64,000 nucleotides of DNA, taken from positions 3,643,001 to 3,707,000 of the forward strand of contig NZ_CP032674.1 of NCBI RefSeq assembly GCF_021730305.1, given 5' to 3'. Below are positions 1-7,827 of this stretch, piece after piece. Source of the stretch: Xanthobacter sp. YC-JY1 (GTDB lineage: Bacteria; Pseudomonadota; Alphaproteobacteria; Rhizobiales; Xanthobacteraceae). The translations under genes were made by a program, and so were the position numbers. The notes under the pieces are model-generated. The model was not told where the DNA came from and made no database searches. It saw only the letters and a list, made by a program, of their open reading frames with translations. How positions within the stretch are numbered: the stretch's first letter is position 1; each line of letters starts with the position of its first letter.

Positions 1-470
1 AGCCCGAGCGCACCGCCAGCGCCCATGTGGACGGGCCGGAGGGGCGGTGGTTCGTCACCGGCGACCTCGGAATGGTGGATGCGGACGGCTATTTCTACCA
101 TCGTGGCCGCAATGACGACGTCATCAATTCTGCCGGCTACCGCATCGGCCCCTCCGAGGTGGAGAACGCCCTGCTCGACCATCCGGCGGTGCAGGAATGC
201 GCGGCAGTGGCGGCGCCCCACCCGGAGCGCGGCGAGATCGTGAAGGCCTTCGTGGTGCTGCGCGCGGGGCTCACCGGCGACAACGCCCTCGCCAGCGCCT
301 TGCAGGATCACGTGAAGCGTGTCACCGCTCCCTATAAATATCCCCGCGCCATCGAGTTTCTCGGCGAGCTGCCGAAGACCATGACCGGGAAAGTGCAACG
401 CAAGGTGCTGCGCGACCTGGAGAAGGCCCGCGCCGCCGAGAGGATGGTTCCTGATGTCGCTCGCGCTTGA
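1..470 (+). CDS. Acyl-CoA synthetase (AMP-forming), C-terminal part, cut by window edge
   Basis: This is the C-terminal end of an ANL-superfamily acid-CoA ligase, which activates a carboxylate through an acyl-AMP to its CoA thioester. The reading frame is open from base 3. Visible are the hinge region (GDLG, then YFYHRGRNDDVI), the GYRIGPSEVE segment and the C-terminal PKTMTGKVQR motif, whose lysine takes part in adenylation. The YKYPR segment resembles medium-chain acyl-CoA synthetases. It overlaps the next gene by 17 bases, so both are probably co-transcribed. The substrate cannot be read from this fragment. Confidence 0.9.
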   Translation, partial: PERTASAHVDGPEGRWFVTGDLGMVDADGYFYHRGRNDDVINSAGYRIGPSEVENALLDHPAVQECAAVAAPHPERGEIVKAFVVLRAGLTGDNALASALQDHVKRVTAPYKYPRAIEFLGELPKTMTGKVQRKVLRDLEKARAAERMVPDVARA

Positions 471-1191
471 TCCGGTGCAGGTGGAGCCTGCCTTCCGTCT
501 CGTCGCCCGCACCATCGAGGACAAGATCCTGGCCGGCGAAATCGCGCCGGGGGATCTGCTGCCCTCAGAGGCGGGGCTGGCCGAGAAGCTGGGCGTGAAC
601 CGCTCCACCATCCGCGAAGCCATCCGCGTGCTGGAGCAGAACGGCTTCGTCAGGCGCGAGGCGGGGCGGAAGAAGCTCTATGCCTCCATCCCCCAGTCCG
701 GCGACATTTCCCGTCGGCTCACGGCGGCGATGGTGCTGCATCAGGTGACGTTCGAGGAATTGTGGGAGGCGATGTACGCCATCGAGCCCGCCGCGGCCGC
801 CTCCGCCGCCCAGCGCAGCGATGCGGCCGACCTTGAAGACCTGGAGCGCAATCTCGAGGAGACGCGCAAGGCGCTGAAGGATTCCACCAGCCTCACCGCC
901 CTCGACATCGAGTTCCACGATTTGGTCGCCCGCGCCACCCGCAACCGGGCCATCCAGATGGCAAGGCTGCCGATCTCCGAGCTGTTCTATCCGCCCTTCC
1001 TGAAGGTGATGTCGCGCCTCAATGCCGGCGAGCGCCTGCTGGTGGCCCATGAGGCGATCTTCGCGGCGGTCCGCGATCACGACGAGAAGCGCGCGCGGGA
1101 CTGGATGGAGAAGCACATCCTGGACTTCAAGCGCGGCTACGAGCTCGCCAATCTCGACATGGCCACGCCCGTGGATATGCCCGAAAAATGA
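454..1191 (+). CDS. GntR family transcriptional regulator, FadR/FCD type
   Basis: This 245-residue protein has an N-terminal winged helix-turn-helix (about residues 20-75, with the PSEAGLAEKLGVNRSTIREA helix pair) and a helical C-terminal FCD ligand domain (about 90-230) with the acidic and histidine positions typical of metal-assisted effector binding. Such regulators usually repress acyl-CoA or organic-acid genes and are released by the metabolite. It overlaps the acyl-CoA synthetase upstream and the nitroreductase downstream, so it probably controls this unit, whose promoter lies outside the window. Confidence 0.9.
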   Translation: MSLALDPVQVEPAFRLVARTIEDKILAGEIAPGDLLPSEAGLAEKLGVNRSTIREAIRVLEQNGFVRREAGRKKLYASIPQSGDISRRLTAAMVLHQVTFEELWEAMYAIEPAAAASAAQRSDAADLEDLERNLEETRKALKDSTSLTALDIEFHDLVARATRNRAIQMARLPISELFYPPFLKVMSRLNAGERLLVAHEAIFAAVRDHDEKRARDWMEKHILDFKRGYELANLDMATPVDMPEK

Positions 1192-1907
1192 GTGCGCCCG
1201 CCCCCTCCCCCGCTTCTGTCACCTCCGGCGTCATCTCCGCCGAGGAGGCCATCCGCTCGCGCCGCTCCATCCGCGCCTTCCTGCCGAAGCCGGTCGGCGA
1301 CGAGACCGTCGCGGCCATACTGGAGCTTGCGGCCCGCGCGCCCTCCGGCACCAACATCCAACCGTGGCAGGTGCTGGTGCTGCGGGGTGAACCGCTCGCG
1401 GCTCTGACGCGTGAACTCCACGCCCTCTCCCTCGCCGGCGATCCCGGCACGGAGGAATTTGCCTATTACCCGCGGCAATGGCGCGAGCCCTATCTCTCCC
1501 GCCGCCGCAAGGTGGGGTGGGATCTCTATGGCACGCTCGGCATCGCCAAGGGTGACACCGAGCGGATGCGCCACCAGCTCGCCCGCAACTTCCTGTTCTT
1601 CGACGCTCCGGTGGGCCTGATCTTCACCATGGACCGGGACATGGAGCGGGGCTCCTGGCTCGACTACGGCATGTTCCTTCAGAACATCATGATCGCCGCG
1701 CGGGCGTTCGGCCTCCACACCTGCCCGCAGGCGGCCTTCAACGCCTATGGCGCGGTCATCGCGCGTCGCCTCGCCATTCCCGACACGCAGATGATCGTCT
1801 GCAGCATGGCGCTCGGCTTCGCCGATCCCGAGGCCCCGGAGAACACCTTCACCACGGTGCGTGAGCCCCTGGAGCGCTTCGCGCGTTTCGTCGACGCCAT
1901 CGCCTGA
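1188..1907 (+). CDS. Nitroreductase family FMN-dependent oxidoreductase
   Basis: This 239-residue protein starts with an ATG inside the stop of the regulator (ATGA overlap). The N-terminal SRRSIRAF segment, the APSGTNIQPWQV stretch (about residues 50-60) and a C-terminal region ending near GFADPEAPENTF are typical of NfnB/BluB-like nitroreductases, which bind FMN as dimers and use NAD(P)H. The physiological substrate is unknown. Translational coupling to an acyl-CoA synthetase regulator suggests a catabolic reduction or dehydrogenation rather than nitroaromatic metabolism. Confidence 0.85.
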   Translation: MSAPAPSPASVTSGVISAEEAIRSRRSIRAFLPKPVGDETVAAILELAARAPSGTNIQPWQVLVLRGEPLAALTRELHALSLAGDPGTEEFAYYPRQWREPYLSRRRKVGWDLYGTLGIAKGDTERMRHQLARNFLFFDAPVGLIFTMDRDMERGSWLDYGMFLQNIMIAARAFGLHTCPQAAFNAYGAVIARRLAIPDTQMIVCSMALGFADPEAPENTFTTVREPLERFARFVDAIA

Positions 1908-1993
1908 GCCACACGCTCAATTTCATCCCCGATCGTTTCGCCCGTCCCGCTGCCGCAGGGCGATCGCCTGCGCATGTCACCTGCGCCTGTCAC

Positions 1994-2770
1994 ATGAATG
2001 GGGTCATCGTGGATCTGAAGGACAAGGTTGCCATCGTCACCGGCGCCGCCTCCGGCCTCGGCAATGCCACCGCGCGCCGCCTCTCCGGCCTCGGCGCCCG
2101 CCTCGCCTTGGTGGACTTGCAGGAGGCGGGCATGTCGGCCCTCGCGCAAGAAACCGGGGCGCTCGCCCTCGCCTGCGATGTCGCCGACGGCGCGGCGTCC
2201 GAGGCCGCCTTCGCCCGGATCCTGTCGGAACGCGGCTGTCCCCACCTGCTGGTGAACTGTGCCGGCATCGCCCCCGGGGCCCGGATCGTGGAGAAGGGGG
2301 GGCCGGGCTCCCTCAGCGAGTTCGAGCGCATCGTCCGCGTCAATCTCACGGGCACCTACAACTGGCTCCGTCTCGCCGCCGCCGCCATGGTGGAGAATGC
2401 GCCGGATGACGAGGGCCAGCGCGGCGTCATCATCAACACGGCATCCGTCGCCGCCTATGAGGGCCAAATCGGCCAGACGGCCTATGCGGCGGCGAAGGGC
2501 GGCGTGGCGTCCCTGACCCTGCCGGCTGCCCGCGAGCTGGCGCGCCACGGCATCCGCGTCGCCGCCATCGCGCCCGGCCTGTTCGGCACCCCCATGGTGG
2601 AGGCGATGACGCAGGAAGTGCAGGACCGCGTCTTCGAGGTGATCCCGTTCCCCAAGCGTCCCGGCCGGCCGGACGAATTCGCCCGCATGGTCCTCAGCAT
2701 CGTCGCCAACCCCATGATCAACGGCTCCGTGCTCCGGCTCGACGCCGGGCTGAGGATGCAGGCGCGGTGA
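1994..2770 (+). CDS. SDR family dehydrogenase, 3-hydroxyacyl-CoA dehydrogenase type 2-like
   Basis: This classical short-chain dehydrogenase has the cofactor glycine motif GAASGLG, the NCAG motif and a Ser-Tyr-Lys active site (TASVAAYEG, then TAYAAAKGG). The insertion before the catalytic serine and the late FPKRPGRPDEFA segment resemble HSD10-type 3-hydroxyacyl-CoA dehydrogenases, so NAD-dependent oxidation of a 3-hydroxyacyl-CoA is likely. The start is uncertain: ATG 1994 has no clear ribosome site, and GTG 2009 gives the family-typical start VDLKDKVAIVTG. A 13-base tandem repeat precedes it. Confidence 0.85.
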   Translation: MNGVIVDLKDKVAIVTGAASGLGNATARRLSGLGARLALVDLQEAGMSALAQETGALALACDVADGAASEAAFARILSERGCPHLLVNCAGIAPGARIVEKGGPGSLSEFERIVRVNLTGTYNWLRLAAAAMVENAPDDEGQRGVIINTASVAAYEGQIGQTAYAAAKGGVASLTLPAARELARHGIRVAAIAPGLFGTPMVEAMTQEVQDRVFEVIPFPKRPGRPDEFARMVLSIVANPMINGSVLRLDAGLRMQAR

Positions 2771-2839
2771 CGTCGAAGCGTCCGGAGAAGCGCGAAGGGG
2801 CAGGCCTCTGGCAGCCGCTCCAGCCACCCGGCCGCCCCT

Positions 2840-3568
2840 CTATCGCGGTGGCGGGCAGCCGCACATGGCATTGAGGCCGGCCGTGACGAACCGCACGAAA
2901 TCCTCGAACAGCGCCGGATCGCCCGCCGTCGCCCGGCCGCCGGACAGGCGTTCGATGCGCTTGTCGGCGACGTACATCAGCAGAGCGCCGACGGCATATT
3001 CATAGGCCCAGAGCAGCCGGTCGTCCGGGCAACCGGGAAGCGCGACGGCCATGGCCTCCAGGAAGGCGCGGACGAGCGGATCATAGAAGCGCTCAATGGT
3101 CTCGGTGGCTTCCGGGCCGGGATCCCACGCGGTGCGGGCGACCAGCAGGGAGAAGCTGTCGCCGCTCGCCGAGCCGTGCAGCCGCACCACCGGCTCCGCC
3201 CACGCGGTGACGATCTCGGCGACCCGCCCCTCCCCGGGGCCGCGCGCCCCGATCTCGCGGATGCGGGAAATGCGCTCGTCCAGATTGGCCTGGCGGTGGG
3301 CGAAGACGGTGGCGAGCAATTCCGGCTTGCGACCGAAATAATAGCCCACCAGCGCCACCGGCACGCCGGCACGGGCGGCGATGTCGCGCACCGAGACCGC
3401 GGCATAGCCCCGTTCGGCAAAGAGAAATTCCGCGCTGGCGAGAATGTCCTGCCGGCGATCGGGCCGCTGCGGGTCGCCGGGCGCGACCGCCGAGCGGCGC
3501 GCACCTTTCCCGCGCCCGGACGGCGAGGCGGAGCGCCTGGCGGCAGATGTCTTCTTCGTCGTCTCCAT
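2840..3568 (-). CDS. TetR family transcriptional regulator
   Basis: This 242-residue regulator has a basic, low-complexity N-terminal extension (residues 1-37) and then the TetR helix-turn-helix (about 40-85: ILASAEFLFAERGYAAVSVRDIAARAGV, shown here only as landmarks ILASAEFLF and VRDIAARAG, followed by YYFGRKPEL). The C-terminal helical domain would bind the ligand. It is divergent from the cyclase-BKACE operon, and two tandem palindromes lie between them, so it probably represses that operon and itself. Confidence 0.9.
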   Translation of the reverse strand: METTKKTSAARRSASPSGRGKGARRSAVAPGDPQRPDRRQDILASAEFLFAERGYAAVSVRDIAARAGVPVALVGYYFGRKPELLATVFAHRQANLDERISRIREIGARGPGEGRVAEIVTAWAEPVVRLHGSASGDSFSLLVARTAWDPGPEATETIERFYDPLVRAFLEAMAVALPGCPDDRLLWAYEYAVGALLMYVADKRIERLSGGRATAGDPALFEDFVRFVTAGLNAMCGCPPPR

Positions 3569-3653
3569 GGGCCTTTTCTAGCGTTGCCGCTGCATCCGCA
3601 CCAGCCGCGGTGTCACGCGCGAGGCGGCAGGCGCGGCCACCGCTCGCCCTATC

Positions 3654-3689
3654 TTGTACAACCGTACAATAACCTGTACGACTGTGCAA
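3654..3689. promoter_or_regulatory. Two tandem 16-bp palindromic operators, probable TetR sites
   Basis: The first site at 3654-3669 is a perfect inverted repeat, TTGTAC-N4-GTACAA. The second at 3674-3689 is a near copy, CTGTAC-N4-GTGCAA. Their centres are exactly 20 bp apart, about two helical turns, which would place two dimers on one face of the DNA. They sit between the tetR gene and the divergent cyclase operon. Binding by this TetR is inferred. Confidence 0.7.
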
Positions 3690-3742
3690 AACGAAGCCTG
3701 CAAGAGCGATGCTCACGCTCGGGGCCGGGAGGACGAGACGCC

Positions 3743-4516
3743 GTGCCAAGATTCGTTGACATCTCCATTCCGCTGGAAAACGACGTGCCCGCCGACCCGC
3801 CCTTCCAGCGGGTCCGCATCGACTATTCCGTCCACACGGAAACCGCGGCCACTCTCTGCGCCGCCTTCCCCGGATTGAAGCCCGAGCAGCTCCCGGACGG
3901 CATGGGCTGGGCGGTTGAGACAGCCCATATCTCCACCCACAACGGCACCCATGTGGACGCCCCCTGGCACTATCACCCCACCATGGATGGCGGTGCCCGC
4001 GCGATCACCATCGACGAAATCCCGCTCGACTGGTGCTTCCGCCCCGGCGTGAAGCTGGACTTCCGCCACCTGCCCGACGGCCATGTGGTGACGCCCGCCG
4101 AGATCGACGCGGAACTCGCCCGCATCGGCCACACGCTGAGCCCCCTCGACATCGTGGTGGCCAACACCGCCGCCGGCACCGCCTATGGCCGGGCAGACTA
4201 TATCGACAAAGGCTGCGGCTTCGGCCGCGACGCCACGCTCCACCTCGTGAACCAGGGCGTGCGCGTGGTGGGAACGGACGGCTGGAGCTGGGATGCGCCC
4301 TTCTCCTTCACCGCCCGCCGCTTCGCCGAGACGGGCGATGCCTCTCTCATCTGGGAAGGCCACAAGGCCGGGCGCGAGAAGGGCTATTGCCAGATCGAGA
4401 AGCTCCACAATCTCGAGGCGCTGCCCGCCACCGGCTTCACCATCAGCTGTTTCCCGGTGAAGGTGCGCGCCGCCTCCGCCGGCTGGACGCGGGCCGTCGC
4501 CATCCTTCCCGATTGA
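3743..4516 (+). CDS. Cyclase family protein (kynurenine formamidase-like hydrolase)
   Basis: This 257-residue protein carries the metal-binding signature HxxxHxDxxxH (H66, H70, D72, H76, within THNGTHVDAPWH) of the cyclase/kynurenine formamidase family, whose members hydrolyse amides, esters or lactones with zinc or manganese. I chose GTG 3743 because GGAGGA lies 8 bases upstream and the protein then begins PRFVDIS as in the family; the longer open frame upstream runs through the operators. It is the first gene of an operon with BKACE, an SMP-30 protein and a binding protein. The substrate is unknown. Confidence 0.85.
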   Translation: MPRFVDISIPLENDVPADPPFQRVRIDYSVHTETAATLCAAFPGLKPEQLPDGMGWAVETAHISTHNGTHVDAPWHYHPTMDGGARAITIDEIPLDWCFRPGVKLDFRHLPDGHVVTPAEIDAELARIGHTLSPLDIVVANTAAGTAYGRADYIDKGCGFGRDATLHLVNQGVRVVGTDGWSWDAPFSFTARRFAETGDASLIWEGHKAGREKGYCQIEKLHNLEALPATGFTISCFPVKVRAASAGWTRAVAILPD

Positions 4517-4539
4517 ACGCATTTTCGCGGAGACATGTC

Positions 4540-5466
4540 TTGAGCAAGGTCATCATCACCTGCGCGGTGACGGGCGGCATTCACACGCCCACAATGTCCG
4601 ATGCACTGCCCATCACGCCCAACGAGATCGCCGAGCAGGCCATCGCCGCGGCGGAGGCCGGCGCCGCCATCCTGCACCTGCACGCCCGCGATCCCAAGGA
4701 CGGGCGGCCCACGCCCGATCCCGCCGTGTTCATGGAATTCCTGCCACGCATCAAGCAGGCGACCGATGCGGTGATCAACATCACCACCGGCGGCGGCCTG
4801 AACATGACGGTGGAGGATCGCCTCGCCGCGCCGCTGAAGGCTGTGCCGGAAATGTGCTCGCTGAACATGGGCTCCATGAACTTCGCGCTGCATCCCCTCG
4901 CGAAGCGCTATTCCAACTGGAAATACGAGTGGGAGGAGCCCTACCTCACCGGTACGAAGGACTTCATCTTCCGCAACACGTTCGGCGACATCGAGCGCAT
5001 CTACAAGATGCTGGGCGAGGAGCACGGCACCAAGTTCGAGCATGAATGCTACGACGTGGGCCACCTCTACAATCTCGCCCATTGCCTCGACCAGGGCTGG
5101 TTCCGTCCGCCGGTGTTCCTGCAGCTGATCTTCGGCATTCTCGGCGGCATCGGGCCGGACATGGACAATCTGATGTTCATGAAGCGCACGGCGGACAAGC
5201 TGTTCGGCAAGGACTATCACTGGTCCGTGCTCGCCGCCGGCCGCCACCAGATGCCATTCGCGACGCAGGCGGCCATGATGGGCGGCAATGTGCGGGTGGG
5301 GCTGGAGGACAGCCTGTTCATCGGCCGGGGCAAGCTCGCGACCTCGAATGCCGAGCAGGTGGCGAAGATCCGCCGCATCCTGGAAGAACTCGGCCACGAG
5401 ATCGCCACCCCGGACGAGGCCCGCGCCACCCTCGGCCTCAAGGGCGCCGACAAGGTGAGCTTCTGA
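4540..5466 (+). CDS. 3-keto-5-aminohexanoate cleavage protein family (BKACE)
   Basis: BKACE enzymes condense a beta-keto acid with acetyl-CoA and release acetoacetate plus a new CoA ester, using a zinc ion. This 308-residue protein matches the family along its length, including ITCAVTGGIHTP at the N-terminus, LHLHARDP, NMGSMNF, FECYDVGH-like EHECYDVGHLYNLAH, FGILGGIG and GNVRVGLEDS. I chose the TTG at 4540: GGAG lies 7 bases upstream, and the only nearby ATG (4535) is out of frame. The specific keto acid cannot be read from sequence; carnitine-type substrates are one possibility for the family. Confidence 0.9.
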   Translation: MSKVIITCAVTGGIHTPTMSDALPITPNEIAEQAIAAAEAGAAILHLHARDPKDGRPTPDPAVFMEFLPRIKQATDAVINITTGGGLNMTVEDRLAAPLKAVPEMCSLNMGSMNFALHPLAKRYSNWKYEWEEPYLTGTKDFIFRNTFGDIERIYKMLGEEHGTKFEHECYDVGHLYNLAHCLDQGWFRPPVFLQLIFGILGGIGPDMDNLMFMKRTADKLFGKDYHWSVLAAGRHQMPFATQAAMMGGNVRVGLEDSLFIGRGKLATSNAEQVAKIRRILEELGHEIATPDEARATLGLKGADKVSF

Positions 5467-5482
5467 AAACCTGAGGAACGCC

Positions 5483-6499
5483 ATGGCAACGCCCAACCCC
5501 ATCGACGGCTTCGAGGTCGACCCCGCCGCCATCGCCTATGTGGGCGAGGGCCTGCAGCGTCCCGAATGCATCCTCGCCGAGCGCGACGGCTCCCTGTGGA
5601 GCGCGGACGCGCGCGGCGGTGTCGTCCACATCCGCCCGGACGGCTCGCAGACTCTGATCGCCCAGAGCGAGGCGACGCATTTCGCCTCCGCCACCGACGA
5701 GGAGACGCGCTTCGTCTCCGGCACATTGCCCAACGGCCTCGCCTTCGCCCGAAACGGCGACATTCTCATCTCGAATTTCGGCACCGACCGGCTGGAAGTG
5801 ATGACCCGCGACGGCCGCTCCCGCGTGCTCGCCGACACCATCGACGGCACGCCCATCGGCAAGGTCAATTTCGTGCTACGCGACAGCCGCGACCGCATCT
5901 GGCTCACCATCTCCACCCGCATCAAGAACTGGATGCAGGCCATGAGCCCGAGCGTACGGGACGGCTATGTGGCGCTCTATGAGAACGGCCATCTGCGCAT
6001 CGTCGCGGACGGCTTCTGCTTCACCAACGAGATCCGCTTCGACGCCAACGAGGAATGGCTCTACGTGGTGGAGACCGGCGGCAAGCGCGTGACGCGCCTT
6101 CGGGTCCTGCCCAATGGCGACCTCACCGACCGCGAGACGTTCGGCCCTTCGGACCACGGCGCCTTCATTGATGGCATCGCCTTCGACGCCCATGGCAACC
6201 TCTGGGGCACCCATGTGATGACGGACCGCATCTTCGCCATCACCCCGGACGGCGACCTGCGCATCATCCTCGACGACGACCGCGGCAGCGCCGCCGGCAA
6301 GGCGCTGATGGCGGCGCTGGAGAAAGATGCCGTGACGCCGGAGCTGATGCTCTCCTGCGGCGGCGCCATCGCCCCCTGGTTCGCCAGCGTCACCTTCGGC
6401 GGGCCGGACCTCAGGACCGTCTATGTGGGCAGCCTGCGCGGCACCCGCATTCCCTTCTTCCGTTCACCGGTGGCGGGCCTGCCCATGGTCCACTGGTGA
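5483..6499 (+). CDS. SMP-30/gluconolactonase family protein
   Basis: This 338-residue protein is a six-bladed beta-propeller of the SMP-30/gluconolaconase/LRE family; visible features include the ERDGSLWSADARGG blade, LPNGLAFARNGD, FTNEIRFD and the DGIAFDAHGNLW segment that supplies metal-binding residues. Family members hydrolyse lactones or related esters with calcium or zinc. It follows BKACE by 16 bases in the same operon. With a cyclase-family hydrolase two genes upstream, a lactone or amide intermediate feeding a beta-keto acid is plausible but unproven. Confidence 0.85.
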   Translation: MATPNPIDGFEVDPAAIAYVGEGLQRPECILAERDGSLWSADARGGVVHIRPDGSQTLIAQSEATHFASATDEETRFVSGTLPNGLAFARNGDILISNFGTDRLEVMTRDGRSRVLADTIDGTPIGKVNFVLRDSRDRIWLTISTRIKNWMQAMSPSVRDGYVALYENGHLRIVADGFCFTNEIRFDANEEWLYVVETGGKRVTRLRVLPNGDLTDRETFGPSDHGAFIDGIAFDAHGNLWGTHVMTDRIFAITPDGDLRIILDDDRGSAAGKALMAALEKDAVTPELMLSCGGAIAPWFASVTFGGPDLRTVYVGSLRGTRIPFFRSPVAGLPMVHW

Positions 6500-6536
6500 C
6501 GGCCGACCAATAAAAAGCACGAACGGGAGGACATCC

Positions 6537-7772
6537 ATGACAGCGAAATTCGGCCCCCTCGCCCTGGCCCTGGCGGCGGGACTTGCCGCGGCTCCGGCGG
6601 CGGCGGAAATCTCCGGCGGCACGGTGAAGGTGGGCGTGCTCACCGACATGTCCGGCGTCTACTCCGACATCACCGGCAAGGGCTCGGTGATCGCCGCCCA
6701 GATGGCCATCGACGACTGCCTGAAGGCGGAATGCGCCGGCATGAAGATCGAGATGATCTCCGCCGACCACCAGAACAAGGCGGACATCGCCTCAGCCACC
6801 GCCCGCAAGTGGATCGATCAGGACGGCGTGGACGTGCTCGCCGACATGTCCAACGCTTCCATCCAGCTCGCCATCGCGCCGCTGGTGAAGGAGAAGAACC
6901 GCGTCGCGCTCTTCCCCGGCGGCACCGCGCGCCTCACCGGCGATGCGTGCCAGCCCGGCCACGTGGTGCAGTGGATGTGGGACACCTACGTGCAGGTGGC
7001 CGGCATCGCCAACCGCCTCACCCAGCCCGGGACGTCCTGGTATCTCGTGACGGCGGATTACGCCCTCGGCCAGCAGCTGGAGGCGGACGCCAAAACTGTG
7101 GTGGGCAAGAAGGGCGGCAAGGTGCTCGGCTCCGTGCGCCATCCCTTCCCGGCGGTGGACCTCTCCTCGCCCCTGCTGACCGCGCAAGGCTCGGGGGCCG
7201 ACATCATCGCCCTCGCCAATGCCGGCAACGACACGGTGACGGGAATCAAGACCGCACGCGAATTCGGCATCACCACCTCGAAGCAGAAGCTCGTGGCCTT
7301 CTTCCTCACCGCGCTGGACGTGAAGAGCGTGGGCCTGCCGGTGGCGCAGGGCACGCTCCTCTCCGAAGGCTTCTACTGGGATCTCGACGACGGCACCCGC
7401 GCCTTCTCCGAGCGGTTCAAGGCGCAGAACGGCAAGATCCCATCCGCCATCCATGCCGGCGTCTATTCCTCCGTCCTGCATTATCTGAAGTCGGTGGCGG
7501 CGACGAAGAGCGATGACGCGGAGACCGTGGTGAAGAAGATGGGCGAGCTGCCCATCAAGGACGATGTCGTGCGCAACGCCAAGCTGAGGCCCGACGGACG
7601 CATGGTCCACGATTTCTACGTCTTCGAGGTCAAGTCCCCCGAAGCCTCCAAGGGCGAGTGGGACCTCTACAAGCTGGTCGCCACGCTCCCCGGCGACGAG
7701 GCCTTCCGCCCGCTCTCCGAAAGCGCCTGCCCGGCCATCATCGCCGCGCGCGGCGAGAAGAAGGCGAACTGA
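6537..7772 (+). CDS. ABC transporter substrate-binding protein, branched-chain amino acid (LivK) type
   Basis: This 411-residue periplasmic binding protein starts at ATG 6537, seven bases after GGGAGG, with a signal peptide of about 23 residues ending AAA-E. The mature part is a type I binding fold with GVLTDMSGVYSD and the DHQNKAD segment shared with the two other binding proteins in this window (7828-9036 and 26896-28098). No LivHMGF permease or ATPase gene is present nearby, so it must use components encoded elsewhere. It is the last gene of the TetR-controlled operon and would capture that pathway's substrate. Confidence 0.9.
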   Translation: MTAKFGPLALALAAGLAAAPAAAEISGGTVKVGVLTDMSGVYSDITGKGSVIAAQMAIDDCLKAECAGMKIEMISADHQNKADIASATARKWIDQDGVDVLADMSNASIQLAIAPLVKEKNRVALFPGGTARLTGDACQPGHVVQWMWDTYVQVAGIANRLTQPGTSWYLVTADYALGQQLEADAKTVVGKKGGKVLGSVRHPFPAVDLSSPLLTAQGSGADIIALANAGNDTVTGIKTAREFGITTSKQKLVAFFLTALDVKSVGLPVAQGTLLSEGFYWDLDDGTRAFSERFKAQNGKIPSAIHAGVYSSVLHYLKSVAATKSDDAETVVKKMGELPIKDDVVRNAKLRPDGRMVHDFYVFEVKSPEASKGEWDLYKLVATLPGDEAFRPLSESACPAIIAARGEKKAN

Positions 7773-7777
7773 GCGAA

Positions 7778-7806
7778 GGGCCGCGCCAGCATGGCGCGGC
7801 CCTTTT
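7778..7806 (+). terminator. Rho-independent terminator of the cyclase-BKACE operon
   Basis: A perfect 10-bp stem (GGGCCGCGCC at 7778-7787, GGCGCGGCCC at 7793-7802) closes a five-base loop AGCAT and is followed by TTTT. It starts five bases after the stop codon of the binding protein and separates two convergent genes. Confidence 0.85.
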
Positions 7807-7827
7807 CCTGCGGCGGCGCGCCGCCTG

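Noticed and set aside
3176-3742. N-terminal extension of the cyclase open frame
   Set aside because: It would run over the tetR gene and the operators; GTG 3743 has a good ribosome site and gives a family-length protein.
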